Below, piece by piece: positions 16,731-25,366 of a stretch of 64,000 bases of DNA. The stretch spans positions 1 to 64,000 of the forward strand of contig JANNPZ010000033.1 in NCBI GenBank assembly GCA_031400505.1, in the 5' to 3' direction. Position numbers and translations under genes: made by a program. Numbering within the stretch: position 1 is the first letter of the stretch; every line of letters starts with the position of its first letter. Source of the stretch: JAIYDJ01 sp031400505 (GTDB taxonomy: Bacteria; Pseudomonadota; Alphaproteobacteria; Rhodobacterales; Rhodobacteraceae). Below the pieces are notes generated by a model. That model had not been told where the DNA came from. It worked only from the letters and a program-made list of their open reading frames with translations, and did not search any database.

Positions 16731-17899
16731 GAGTGTTGTCCTTTGGTTTCATGCGGGGCAGGGGCCGAGAAGGGCACACGCCAGATCAGGATGCCGACCG
16801 AAAGGGCGGCAAATACGGCAGGGTGGGCCTGAAGTGCTGTGGCGATGAACACGGCCGCCGCCCCGGCAGGCAAGGCAAGGCGGCGCGCGCCAAGCTGCAT
16901 GAACCGATCCCGCACCGCCCAGAGTGTCAGGAGTGCCACAGCCATAGGCGCGCCGATGAACCAGCCCACTTGCGCCTCGGTCGCCTTGGCGTGATCGGTC
17001 ACCACGTCGAACATCGCTGCTAGCCCCGCCCCCATCATCGACACCGAGGCGAACAAAAAGAGATGCCCGTATCCCCAAAGGAACGTGCGCCAGAAGCCAT
17101 CGCTGGTCAGATGCTGGACCTCGGCGAAATAGATCCACCACAGCGCGAACACCGTGACCAGACCCGCCAGGGCGATCGTCACCACGGCAAGGTCAAGCTT
17201 GCCCTCGAACAGCAGCCCGAAAGCCAGCGCAATGGACAGCAGCACCTCGCCCAGCACGATGATGGTCAACAGGCCATAACGCTCGATCATGTGGTGGCGG
17301 TGGAACGGTGTGCGCAGGGCCTTTTCGCCCCAGACCGGCACCGACCATTCCACCAGAAAGATCAGGAGGCCGAAGGCAAAGAACGCCGTGCTGCCGGGGG
17401 TCGTCGTGAAATAGAAAATCACCCACAGCGCCTGTGCGACGCTGATACCCACCACATAGCGCAGGGCGGTCTTGCGATAGACGGGCGCATCCCGTGCGAC
17501 GCGCAGCCAAAGCCCCACCATCCCGATCCGCATCACCACCCAGCCGATGATGCCGAACGAAAAATCAAGCGTCTTGAAGATGAACCCGATGCCGCCCGCA
17601 AAGATCAGTGCCCCGGCCATGATCACCAGCGTCAGAAACCGGGTCAGAGGATCGTCGTTGTCGAAGGCCGAGGAGAACCAGGTGTAGTTCATCCAGGCCC
17701 ACCACAGCGCCAGAAACAGGAACAGGAAGTTCGGCAGCATCTCCGGGCCGTGCCCGTCCGATATCGCGTGGTGCAACCCGGCAGTAAGGGCGGCGATGGC
17801 GATCACGATCACCAGATCGAAGAACAGCTCCAGCTGCGTCGAGGCGCGATGGGCCTCGTGCGGGTCGCGGGCGCGCAAGGGGCGCAGGATCTGGGTCAT
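16727..17899 (-). CDS. Low-temperature-requirement protein A (LtrA) family membrane protein
   Basis: A 390-aa polytopic membrane protein with about 10-11 hydrophobic segments. Family landmarks are STQLELFFDLVIVIAIAALT near the start, WWAWMNYTWFSSAFDNDD, and RHHMIERYGLLTIIVLGE in the middle. LtrA proteins have no assigned biochemical function. AAGGAG precedes ATG 17899. It is embedded between a cupin gene and the corrinoid activase (4-base overlap with the latter), so it is cotranscribed with methyl-transfer genes for an unknown reason. Confidence 0.88.
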   Translation of the reverse strand: MTQILRPLRARDPHEAHRASTQLELFFDLVIVIAIAALTAGLHHAISDGHGPEMLPNFLFLFLALWWAWMNYTWFSSAFDNDDPLTRFLTLVIMAGALIFAGGIGFIFKTLDFSFGIIGWVVMRIGMVGLWLRVARDAPVYRKTALRYVVGISVAQALWVIFYFTTTPGSTAFFAFGLLIFLVEWSVPVWGEKALRTPFHRHHMIERYGLLTIIVLGEVLLSIALAFGLLFEGKLDLAVVTIALAGLVTVFALWWIYFAEVQHLTSDGFWRTFLWGYGHLFLFASVSMMGAGLAAMFDVVTDHAKATEAQVGWFIGAPMAVALLTLWAVRDRFMQLGARRLALPAGAAAVFIATALQAHPAVFAALSVGILIWRVPFSAPAPHETKGQHS

Positions 17900-17947
17900 G
17901 GCTCGGCGCTCCTTTCCGGTTAGATCAACTGTGGTGATAAGGCGCGG

Positions 17948-18376
17948 TCAGGGGTTTGCAAGGCTGGTCGCAGGCTGTTCTGCCTCGGGTCGGCCTGCCT
18001 CGGTCCGGAACGTGTAACGGATGTCGTCAAAGCTGTCGGCAGCAAAGACGTAAAACCAGCGCAAGGGCGCGGTCACGGCGGGCACGCCATGCACCGCATC
18101 GGGCGGCACGAACAACGCAACACCCGGCGCCAGCCTGTGCGCAACTCCGTCGATTATCACCGTGCCTTCACCTTCCAGCCCGAAATACACCTCTGCTTCG
18201 GCATGATGATGCGGGCGCAGGTCCATCCCGGGGTCAAGGATGGCCACGCCGCACACCATGCCGACCGTATCGGTCCGCCCGCGCGAAAACAGCGCTTTCC
18301 ACTGGATCGACCCCAATGCAGGGTCGGCCCCTGTTTCAATGGGCCGATCCTTGCTATCGACACGAAGCGCCTGCAT
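17948..18376 (-). CDS. Cupin-domain protein
   Basis: A 142-aa single-cupin protein. Motif 1 is PHHHAEAEVYFGLEGEG, giving three His and a Glu as likely metal ligands. Motif 2 is PPDAVHGVPAV with the fourth His. Function is unassigned; it could be a small isomerase, dioxygenase or binding protein. Its ATG overlaps the methyltransferase stop by one base (TGATG), so it belongs to the same operon. Confidence 0.82.
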   Translation of the reverse strand: MQALRVDSKDRPIETGADPALGSIQWKALFSRGRTDTVGMVCGVAILDPGMDLRPHHHAEAEVYFGLEGEGTVIIDGVAHRLAPGVALFVPPDAVHGVPAVTAPLRWFYVFAADSFDDIRYTFRTEAGRPEAEQPATSLANP

Positions 18377-19362
18377 CAGCCGCGCGACCGACCCGCGCGC
18401 CCGCCTGACCGGCCACGGCTGGCTTGGGCTACCGATTGCGAGGCGTCCGAGAAGGTCTGCCCTTCGGCCACCGCGTCGATCACGCGGGAAAACCGGATCC
18501 AGTCGGTGCCGTTGGCATCGTGGTTCATCAGGAAGTTGGCGGCGCGGATCGCCTCCATTTCCACTTGACGGACCGGGTTCATGATCGCGGATGTCATCCC
18601 CGCCCCGATGGCCATCGGCAGGAAGGCCGCGTTGATGCCGTGGCGGTGCGGCAGGCCAAAGCTGATGTTGGACGCACCGCAGGTGGTGTTCACCCCCAAT
18701 TCGTCGCGCAACCGGCGCACCAGCGTGAAGACCTGATGCCCCGCCGTGGCCATCGCGCCGATCGGCATTACCAGCGGATCGACCACGATGTCATGGGCCG
18801 GAATCCCATGATCCGCCGCGCGTTCCACGATCTTCTTGGCCACCGCGAACCGCACATCGGGGTCTTGCGAAATGCCGGTGTCGTCGTTCGAAATCGCCAC
18901 CACCGGCACGTTGTATTTCTTGACCAGCGGCAGGACCAGTTCCAGACGTTCCTCTTCCCCGGTGACCGAATTCAGCAAGGGCCGCCCTTCGCAAGCGACC
19001 AAGCCGGCCTCCAACGCGCCGGGAACCGAGCTGTCGATGCACAGCGGCACATCGGTAATCGCCTGAATCCGCAGGATCAATTCACGCATCAGGGGGGGTT
19101 CGACAAAGTTGTTGTCGGCATAGCGTGGGTCGGTCGCCATCTTGTTGGTGAACACGGCGCCCGAGTTCACGTCCAGTACCATCGCCCCGCAGGCGACCTG
19201 TTCCAGCGCGTCACGCAAAACGGTCTCGTAATTGTCCATCTCCAGTTCCGCCGCGAGCTTTTTGCGGCCCGTGGGGTTGATCCGCTCTCCGATCACGCAG
19301 AACGGCTCGTCAAAGCCGATCACGACGGTCTTGGTCTTCGATTCGATCACGGTGCGGGTCAT
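18376..19362 (-). CDS. Methyltetrahydrofolate:corrinoid methyltransferase (pterin-binding domain)
   Basis: A 328-aa TIM-barrel of the dihydropteroate-synthase/MeTr superfamily. GERINPTGRKKLAAEL is the classical N-terminal motif, VLDVNSGA lies on strand 2, DSSVPGALEAGL on strand 3, and VVAISNDDTGI and DIVVDPLVMPIG are further pterin-contact strands. CGASNISFGLPHR closes the barrel. It would move the methyl group of 5-methyl-THF to a cob(I)amide protein. Next to the RamA-like activase, it is best read as the pterin module of a split methionine synthase; a role in another corrinoid demethylation path remains possible. Confidence 0.87.
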   Translation of the reverse strand: MTRTVIESKTKTVVIGFDEPFCVIGERINPTGRKKLAAELEMDNYETVLRDALEQVACGAMVLDVNSGAVFTNKMATDPRYADNNFVEPPLMRELILRIQAITDVPLCIDSSVPGALEAGLVACEGRPLLNSVTGEEERLELVLPLVKKYNVPVVAISNDDTGISQDPDVRFAVAKKIVERAADHGIPAHDIVVDPLVMPIGAMATAGHQVFTLVRRLRDELGVNTTCGASNISFGLPHRHGINAAFLPMAIGAGMTSAIMNPVRQVEMEAIRAANFLMNHDANGTDWIRFSRVIDAVAEGQTFSDASQSVAQASRGRSGGRAGRSRG

Positions 19363-19366
19363 GTCG

Positions 19367-20284
19367 TTATCCTATGCTTGCAGGCACGCCCGAAGCGCCG
19401 CCGTTTTCGGTAACCCAGGTGGCATTGGTCTTGATGCCGCCCAGGGGGAAGAAATGCACCTGTTCGATGCCGAAATCCGGGTTGGCTGCCTTGTGCGCCG
19501 CCAGCGCCGCGACAACTTCGGTCGGCTCGTAGGGCAGCAAAAGCTTGGTCACATCCATCGCGCGGCGTTGCAGAACACGCAGGGACGGGCCGACCCCACA
19601 GGCAATCGCAAACTTGATCAGCGTCTGCAACTTGGCCGGGCCAGCAATCCCGATATGGATCGGCAGGCGGATGCCCTCGGCGGCCAGACGGTTGGCCCAG
19701 GCGATCACCGGCTCGGCTTCAAAACAGAACTGGGTGGCGATGGCCATCTGCGCGTCCGAGCGGTCGGCAAAGGCCTGTTTCCATTTCAACGCCTGCAAGA
19801 CGATGGCGTCCCCGCCGTCCTTGTCGATGTCCTTGTTGCCTTCGGGGTGGCCGGCCACATGCAGCCGCTTGAAGCCGTCGAACAGCCCGGTTTCGATCAT
19901 CTGCATGGAGCTGTCGAAATCCCCGGCGGGCGTGTTGACCCCGCCGCCCAGCAGCAGCGCCTGATCGACGCCCGCCTCTCCCTTGTACTGCGCGATCCAG
20001 TCGGCCAACGTCGCGCGGTCCGGGATGATCCGCGCCGGGAAATGCGGCATCACCGCATAACCTTCACCCGCCAGCCGCCGGGCCGTCGCCACCATGTCGG
20101 CAATCGGTGTGCCTTCGATATGCGCGATATAGACTCGCGTGCCCTTTGGCAGCAGATCGCGGAAACTTTCGACCTTTTCGGCAGTGCGCGGCATCACCTC
20201 GATGGAATAGCCTTTCACAAAGGCCTCCAGGTCCGGGTTGACTGCGGCGGTCGGCACTTCGCGGCGGAAATTGAACAAGGCCAT
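19367..20284 (-). CDS. Methylenetetrahydrofolate reductase-like protein
   Basis: A 305-aa flavin TIM-barrel of the MTHFR family. Visible features are YSIEVMPRTAEKVESF at strand 1 (catalytic Glu in the IEV segment), VYIAHIEGTPIADMVATAR, VMPHFPARIIPDR, LLLGGG, and IATQFCFEAEPVIAW. It would make 5-methyl-THF for the neighbouring methyltransferase. Only four bases separate it from that gene. It differs from canonical MetF at the N-terminus, so physiological direction and cofactor are not certain. Confidence 0.82.
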   Translation of the reverse strand: MALFNFRREVPTAAVNPDLEAFVKGYSIEVMPRTAEKVESFRDLLPKGTRVYIAHIEGTPIADMVATARRLAGEGYAVMPHFPARIIPDRATLADWIAQYKGEAGVDQALLLGGGVNTPAGDFDSSMQMIETGLFDGFKRLHVAGHPEGNKDIDKDGGDAIVLQALKWKQAFADRSDAQMAIATQFCFEAEPVIAWANRLAAEGIRLPIHIGIAGPAKLQTLIKFAIACGVGPSLRVLQRRAMDVTKLLLPYEPTEVVAALAAHKAANPDFGIEQVHFFPLGGIKTNATWVTENGGASGVPASIG

Positions 20285-20293
20285 GGCGCGTTC

Positions 20294-20608
20294 CTATTGA
20301 GCGGGGCGGGGGGTGGCCCAGCCATCTTGGTCGATCAGGGTTTTCAGGCGGGCTGCGTCGAATTCGCCTTCCAGCCGTGCAGCCTCGGCCGCTGCGATGT
20401 CGTCAGGCTCACCTTCGACCTCATAGGGGGGGGCCTTGCGCCATTCCGCCAGATAGGCATCAGCGTCGCGCGCGCCGACCCGCATTGCGGCCCGGTCGAT
20501 TGCCTGTTCGAACCGTTCCGTCAACTGCACTTTCGATCCGCGTCGCCCCTTGCCCACGATCACCTGGGCCGGGATATCGCGCCAATAAACCACTGTGACG
20601 TCCGGCAT
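20294..20608 (-). CDS. 'Virulence factor' domain protein (PF13769-like)
   Basis: A 104-aa protein starting MPDVTVVYWRDIPAQVIVGK, with KVQLTERFEQAIDRAAMRVG and YLAEWRKAP, the pattern of small 'virulence factor' domain proteins. The name is historical. In Rhodobacteraceae it accompanies MTHFR/methyltransferase genes, suggesting a role in that C1 pathway. ATG 20608 has AAAGGAAACAGA upstream; the longer frame lacks a ribosome site. It is the first gene of the leftward operon, 9 bases before the MTHFR-like gene. Confidence 0.78.
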   Translation of the reverse strand: MPDVTVVYWRDIPAQVIVGKGRRGSKVQLTERFEQAIDRAAMRVGARDADAYLAEWRKAPPYEVEGEPDDIAAAEAARLEGEFDAARLKTLIDQDGWATPRPAQ

Positions 20609-20728
20609 TCTGTTTCCTTTGACCCGATTGGTGTTGCTTCTAGGCAGACATCCCCGACAAACCATGTCGGATTTCGACAAAATGACCACCATGACCGACG
20701 CGGACGACATCTTCGCTGTATCTGAGTT

Positions 20729-20745
20729 GATTTTCCGCGAAAATC
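20729..20745. promoter_or_regulatory. Inverted repeat in the ppx / methyl-transfer operon divergent region
   Basis: GATTTTC-CGC-GAAAATC is a perfect 7-bp inverted repeat, with partial pairing extending outward (GT/AC). It lies 120 bases upstream of the leftward operon start and 131 bases upstream of ppx. It looks like a dimeric repressor operator but could be part of a leader. The rest of the 268-base intergenic region shows no riboswitch that I recognise. Confidence 0.4.
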
Positions 20746-20876
20746 GACTGGGTGGGTGTCGAAAGTTCAACTTCCGGACCGCGCGTGAAACTTCGCGACA
20801 AGGTCAGCGCATAGCGATGCTTGTCAGCGCCGTTGTTCAGGACTACCTTTGCGGCAACCACGAATGGAGGGCGGAT

Positions 20877-22010
20877 ATGGCGCCCGAGCGTCCCATGGGG
20901 GTGGACGCTGATCAAGCGGCGATCGAGGCCCTATCGGCCTCTCTGCCGGCAGAGACGTCGGCCCCCGAAGGCCCCGCTCCGGTGCTTTATGCGGCACTGG
21001 ATTTGGGAACTAATTCTTGCAGGATGCTGATTGCCCAACCGCGTGGCAGTCAATTTCTGGTCGTAGACAGTTTTTCAAAGACCGTGCAGCTTGGCGCGGG
21101 TCTGGAAGCGTCCGGCCGGCTTAGTCGTGCTGCGATGTCGCGCACCATTCAGGCGCTGCGGATCTGCGGCAAGAAGATTGAAAAGCACGGCGTGGGCAGG
21201 ATGCGGTTGGTTGCAACCGAAGCCTGCAGGCGCGCCCGAAACGCCCGCGACTTCATCCGGCAGGTGCGGCGTGAGACCGGCCTGCAGCTTGAAATCATCG
21301 CGACCGAAGAGGAAGCCCGGCTGGCCGTGATATCCTGCGCGCCGCTTGTAAGTCCGCGCACCCAACAACTGCTGGTGGTCGATATCGGCGGCGGATCGAC
21401 CGAACTCGTCTGGATTGACCTGTCGCGCGTGACCCCAGAAGATCGTCCGCGATCGATCATGCGCCTGCATTCGGGTTTTTCTGCGCAGGGCCCGCAGGAC
21501 GCGCAAGTGGTGGACTGGATCTCGGTGCCGCTTGGTGTGGCGACGCTGAAAGACCAGTTCATCGATGTCGAGGACGACGCGGCGCGCTTTGCCCTGATGA
21601 GCTGGTTTTTCGAAGAAAACCTTGCGAAGTTCAGCCCTTACAATGCTGACAACCCGCGGGAAGGGTTCCAGATCATCGGCACGTCCGGGACGGTCACGAC
21701 TGTTGCCGCCAGCTTTCTGGGGCTGCGCCGCTATGACCGGGCCAAAGTTGACGGGCTGTTGATGACCTCGGATCAGATCGACTTCGTGATCCGCGACTAC
21801 CTGTCGCTTGGCCCCGAGGGCCGCCGCACTGACCCGCGCATCGGGCGCGACCGTCATGCGCTGATCATGTCCGGCGCGGCTATCCTTCAGGCGCTGATGC
21901 GGATATGGCCGACCGACAAGCTGTCTGTCGCCGACCGCGGGCTGCGCGAAGGCTTGCTTTATGCACAGATGAGCGCGGACGGCGTTCTTGAGGATGGACC
22001 CTACGAATGA
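20877..22010 (+). CDS. Ppx/GppA family exopolyphosphatase
   Basis: A 377-aa ASKHA-fold phosphatase hydrolysing polyphosphate and/or pppGpp. Phosphate-binding motifs are ALDLGTNSCRMLIA and VVDIGGGSTELVW; GTSGTVTTVAA and the C-terminal SVADRGLREGLLY are family signatures. ATG 20877 has GGAGG upstream; the longer frame is not supported. The length lacks the extra C-terminal HD-like domain of E. coli Ppx, as is common in alphaproteobacteria. The stop overlaps rlmE (ATGA). Confidence 0.9.
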   Translation: MAPERPMGVDADQAAIEALSASLPAETSAPEGPAPVLYAALDLGTNSCRMLIAQPRGSQFLVVDSFSKTVQLGAGLEASGRLSRAAMSRTIQALRICGKKIEKHGVGRMRLVATEACRRARNARDFIRQVRRETGLQLEIIATEEEARLAVISCAPLVSPRTQQLLVVDIGGGSTELVWIDLSRVTPEDRPRSIMRLHSGFSAQGPQDAQVVDWISVPLGVATLKDQFIDVEDDAARFALMSWFFEENLAKFSPYNADNPREGFQIIGTSGTVTTVAASFLGLRRYDRAKVDGLLMTSDQIDFVIRDYLSLGPEGRRTDPRIGRDRHALIMSGAAILQALMRIWPTDKLSVADRGLREGLLYAQMSADGVLEDGPYE

Positions 22011-22759
22011 CTGAAAAACCGGGTATGCCGAAAAACACCTCCGGTCGCGGTCAGCGCGAATTGCGGGTGCGGGTCAAGACCGCCAAAGGCCGCAAGCTGT
22101 CGTCCACCCTGTGGTTGGAGCGGCAGTTGAACGACCCTTACGTCATCAAAGCGCGCAAGGAAGGCTATCGCGGGCGGGCGGCATTCAAGATCCTGGAACT
22201 GGACGACCGGTACGAATTCCTGAAACCCGGCGTGAGGGTGGTCGATCTTGGATGCGCGCCCGGGGGGTGGTGTCAGGTTGCAGTCGCGCGGGTCAACGCG
22301 TTGGGCGACAGACCGACAAAACCGGTGGGCACCGTTCTGGGCGTGGATCTGCAGGCGGTCGATCCGATCGCAGGGGCGCAGATCCACCAGCTGGATTTCC
22401 TGGATGATGCAGCCGACGGGTTGGTCAAGAGCTGGCTTGGCGGGCCTGCCGATGTCGTTATGTCTGATATGGCTGCGGCGTCTTCAGGGCACAAGGGAAC
22501 CGACCACTTGCGCATCATCGCGCTGTGCGAAGCTGCCGCCTATTTCGCGATGGACGTGCTGGAAGAGGGCGGCACCTTTGTGGCCAAGGTTCTGGCTGGG
22601 GGAGCTGAAAACAGCCTTCAGGCCATTCTCAAACAGAACTTCCGCAAGGTTGCCAATGTAAAGCCCCCCGCAAGCCGCGCCGACAGTTCAGAGAAATTCG
22701 TCGTGGCGCAGGGGTTTCGGGGCAGGCAGGCGGTCGAAGCCGAGCCGGACAAAGACTGA
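22007..22759 (+). CDS. rlmE: 23S rRNA (uridine-2'-O-)-methyltransferase RlmE (FtsJ/RrmJ)
   Basis: It methylates the 2'-O of U2552 (E. coli numbering) in the ribosomal A-loop using SAM. The 250-aa product has the K-D-K-E catalytic set: Lys61 in RAAFKILEL, Asp154 in VMSDMA, Lys194 in FVAKVLAGG and Glu229 in SSEKFV. VVDLGCAPGGW is the SAM-binding motif. It is translationally coupled to ppx and followed by a bidirectional terminator. Confidence 0.95.
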   Translation: MTEKPGMPKNTSGRGQRELRVRVKTAKGRKLSSTLWLERQLNDPYVIKARKEGYRGRAAFKILELDDRYEFLKPGVRVVDLGCAPGGWCQVAVARVNALGDRPTKPVGTVLGVDLQAVDPIAGAQIHQLDFLDDAADGLVKSWLGGPADVVMSDMAAASSGHKGTDHLRIIALCEAAAYFAMDVLEEGGTFVAKVLAGGAENSLQAILKQNFRKVANVKPPASRADSSEKFVVAQGFRGRQAVEAEPDKD

Positions 22760-22775
22760 TCCCCGAACCGAAAAA

Positions 22776-22791
22776 GGCGGCCAAAGCCGCC
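22776..22791. terminator. Bidirectional intrinsic terminator between rlmE and DUF882 gene
   Basis: GGCGGC-CAAA-GCCGCC lies between two convergent stops. It is preceded by five A (five T for the leftward gene) and followed by CTGTTT on the plus strand, so it can serve both. Confidence 0.8.
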
Positions 22792-22818
22792 CTGTTTCAC
22801 CCATTTTTCGCGATCAGA

Positions 22819-23388
22819 TCATCCGCCCCAGCTGCGAACCGGCCCGCAATCCATGTGCACGAAGTTCGATTTGTAATAGTGCCCGACACCGCCGCCGCTG
22901 CAAGTTTCGGCAGCCCGCGCCATTTGGCTGACGCTGCGCGACTTCAGCCGCAGATCGGCCGCCTCGCCCTTCATGTGCAGCGAGTTCTTAGCTACCCCAC
23001 GGGAACGTGACCGCAACATCGCATTTGTCGCCGGGCTGCGATAGCCAGACAGCAGCATGTAAGGTTCCGACACATCCAGCAAACGATGCGATGCGGCCAT
23101 GATGTCGATGTTGCGCGGATCGATCTTGATCTTTTCGTCATTGCGCCAGTCGCGCATGAAGGTGTTGATCTCTTTCAGAACTTCGGGGATGTACTCACCC
23201 TCGATCCAATAGATCGTGTCCATGCTTTCGCCGGTTCGGCCGGAATACATCCTGATCCGACGTACATCGCCTGCGCCTTTGATAAGTCCGAACGCGTTCG
23301 ATAGTGTTGGGGCAGCTACAACCATTGTTGCCGCGAACACACCAATCAGGCCACGCCGCGTCATTGCCCCAGAAGTCAAAACTGCCAT
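22819..23388 (-). CDS. DUF882 (YcbK-like) peptidoglycan-associated exported protein
   Basis: A 189-aa protein with a twin-Arg type signal (TRRGLIGVFAATMVVAAP, cleavage near SNA). The domain is related to M15 carboxypeptidases: SGYRSPATNAML, SLHMKGEAADLRL with the His/Asp pair, and GVGHYYKSNFVHMDCGPVRSW with two further His. This fits a zinc-binding murein hydrolase or binding protein in the periplasm. Alternative starts at 23406 and 23364 cannot be excluded. It is divergent from an L,D-transpeptidase gene, echoing the ycbB-ycbK pairing of E. coli. Confidence 0.85.
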   Translation of the reverse strand: MAVLTSGAMTRRGLIGVFAATMVVAAPTLSNAFGLIKGAGDVRRIRMYSGRTGESMDTIYWIEGEYIPEVLKEINTFMRDWRNDEKIKIDPRNIDIMAASHRLLDVSEPYMLLSGYRSPATNAMLRSRSRGVAKNSLHMKGEAADLRLKSRSVSQMARAAETCSGGGVGHYYKSNFVHMDCGPVRSWGG

Positions 23389-23417
23389 TCTATGCGCCTG
23401 TCCCATCGCTTTTTGCG

Positions 23418-23442
23418 AGCCGCCTGTGTCTGCGGCTTTTTT
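23418..23442 (+). terminator. Plus-strand intrinsic terminator in the DUF882 / L,D-transpeptidase divergent region
   Basis: AGCCGC, an 8-base loop and GCGGCT followed by TTTTTT. On the plus strand there is no gene directly upstream, so it may insulate the transpeptidase from rlmE read-through or end a short antisense transcript. The rest of the 332-base region to 23720 shows only a TTGACA-like box near 23560 and no gene. Confidence 0.5.
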
Positions 23443-23720
23443 GTCACTTCATCCCCAAGTGGCAACAAAGAAATGACACAATGCATCATTATCCCCAAGA
23501 CAAGAATTGCCTGGACTCCGGCAGAATAGGTCGAATAGGCAAAAAATTGCTTAAAGCCTGTTTGACAAGTGCGGAAAACCGCACCGTTGCCTTCACGCCA
23601 TCGCTTGGGTCCATCAGCGACCTCATCGCAGGGTTGCCCGTTTACAGTCCTGCAAAATTCGTCGAACATCGATTGACTTCGCACTGGCGCGCGGTCGCCA
23701 AGCACAGGAATAGACGCAGA

Positions 23721-25325
23721 ATGTTTTCACGTCGGGCCCGCTTTTCTCTGGTCTTTTCCCTGACGCTCGCAGGGGCATGCGGCCTTGGGGTTGCGGGGCA
23801 GGCACTTGATGCAACCGCACCGTTCACACAAGCCGTGGCCGAAGCGGCCTTTGGCACAGAAGCGATTGCCCGGTTCTATGCCGCCCGCGGGTATGAGCCG
23901 CTGTGGACAGGCCCGGCGGACGCGCAGCGCCGTCAGGTCTTGCTTGGCGCACTGGATCAGGCCGATAGCCATGGTCTGGCCATCGCGCGCTATGACGCGG
24001 CCCAGCTTCGACACGCGTTTCGGTCGGTTGTGACCGACGGCGACCGGGGACGGCTGGAAGTGGCGATGACTGCGGCCTTTCTTGCCTTTGCAACAGACCT
24101 TTCGTCGGGCGTGCTGGAACCGAAATCGGTTGACGGCGGGATCTTGCGGGATGTCACCCGCCCGAACCCTGCGGCAGTGCTGGCCAAAGCAGCCTCGGCG
24201 GACCTTGGTGCGTACCTGAATGGGCTCGCGCCAAAGGCTGCGCCCTATGCCCGTTTGATGAAGGAAAAACTGGCGCTCGAGGCGCAGATGGCGGCGGGTG
24301 GTTTTGGCCCCGCCATTGGGGCGACGAGCCTTGCTCCGGGGGCTTCGGGCGACGCAGTCGTGCGTTTGCGTGACCGGCTTATCGCCCTTGATTACATGAA
24401 GCGATCTGCCACGATGACCTATGATGCCACGGTGCAGGCGGCCGTGCAGCGGTTTCAGTTTGACCACGGCATCACCGCAGACGGCGTTGCGGCGGCCAGC
24501 ACGATCGACGCCTTGAACACCGCGCCGGATGCCCGGCTGACGTCAGTTATCGTCGCGATGGAACGCTTGCGCTGGATGCATGACGTTGCGCTTGGCGAGA
24601 AGTATGTCTGGGTCAACCAGCCCGATTTTACCGCACAGATCATCGATCGTGGTGCGGTGGTGTTTCAAACCCGTTCGGTGATCGGCAAGGATGTTCCCGA
24701 TCAGCGCAGCCCAGAATTCTCTGACATGATGGAGCACATGGTCATCAACCCGTCGTGGTCGGTTCCGCGTTCGATCACCACCAAGGAATACCTGCCCTTG
24801 CTGCAATCGAACCCCAATGCGGTCAGCCATCTGGACCTTATCGACAGGGCGGGCCGTATCGTGCCGCGCGGTGCCGTGAATTTTGCCGCCTATTCGGCAC
24901 GGAACTTTCCTTTTGCCCTGCGCCAATCGCCGTCGAACGGCAATGCGCTTGGCAAGGTCAAGTTCATGTTCCCCAACCCCTACAACATCTATCTGCATGA
25001 TACGCCATCGAAATCCCTGTTCGACAACGAGGTGCGCGCCTATAGCCACGGCTGCATCCGCCTGGGTGATCCGTTCGATTTTGCCTATGCGCTGCTTGCC
25101 GCGCAAAGCACGGATCCCAAAGCTGAATTCGCGCGCTATCTCGACTCCGGCCGGGAATCCACACTCAAGTTGGAAACACCCTTGCCAGTGCATCTGGTCT
25201 ATTTCACCGCGTGGCCGACCGCCAAAGGTGTGATTGGGTATCGCCGAGACGTCTATGGCCGCGATCAGCGGATTTTTCGGGCCCTGACCGAGGCTGGGGT
25301 GGTGCTGCGCGGCGTTCGGGGCTAA
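23721..25325 (+). CDS. YcbB-type L,D-transpeptidase
   Basis: A 534-aa periplasmic enzyme making 3-3 (mDAP-mDAP) cross-links in peptidoglycan. The N-terminus MFSRRARFSLVFSLTLAGAC is a signal peptide, possibly a lipobox at Cys20. A large N-terminal YcbB domain follows, then a peptidoglycan-binding helix bundle (SGDAVVRLRDRL to AAVQRFQFDHG, about 208-265). The catalytic YkuD domain has His426 (YLHDTP) and HGCIRLGD with His443 and the nucleophile Cys445. AGGAA precedes ATG 23721; the longer upstream frame is not coding. Confidence 0.92.
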   Translation: MFSRRARFSLVFSLTLAGACGLGVAGQALDATAPFTQAVAEAAFGTEAIARFYAARGYEPLWTGPADAQRRQVLLGALDQADSHGLAIARYDAAQLRHAFRSVVTDGDRGRLEVAMTAAFLAFATDLSSGVLEPKSVDGGILRDVTRPNPAAVLAKAASADLGAYLNGLAPKAAPYARLMKEKLALEAQMAAGGFGPAIGATSLAPGASGDAVVRLRDRLIALDYMKRSATMTYDATVQAAVQRFQFDHGITADGVAAASTIDALNTAPDARLTSVIVAMERLRWMHDVALGEKYVWVNQPDFTAQIIDRGAVVFQTRSVIGKDVPDQRSPEFSDMMEHMVINPSWSVPRSITTKEYLPLLQSNPNAVSHLDLIDRAGRIVPRGAVNFAAYSARNFPFALRQSPSNGNALGKVKFMFPNPYNIYLHDTPSKSLFDNEVRAYSHGCIRLGDPFDFAYALLAAQSTDPKAEFARYLDSGRESTLKLETPLPVHLVYFTAWPTAKGVIGYRRDVYGRDQRIFRALTEAGVVLRGVRG

Positions 25326-25366
25326 ACCGCCTCGGGGAACTGATCCCTGACGACGGAGGGTTGGCG

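Noticed and set aside
20609..20876. Cobalamin or SAM-type riboswitch upstream of the methyl-transfer operon
   Set aside because: I looked for the B12-box and SAM-II/SAH core patterns on the minus strand and saw none; only a palindrome is supported.
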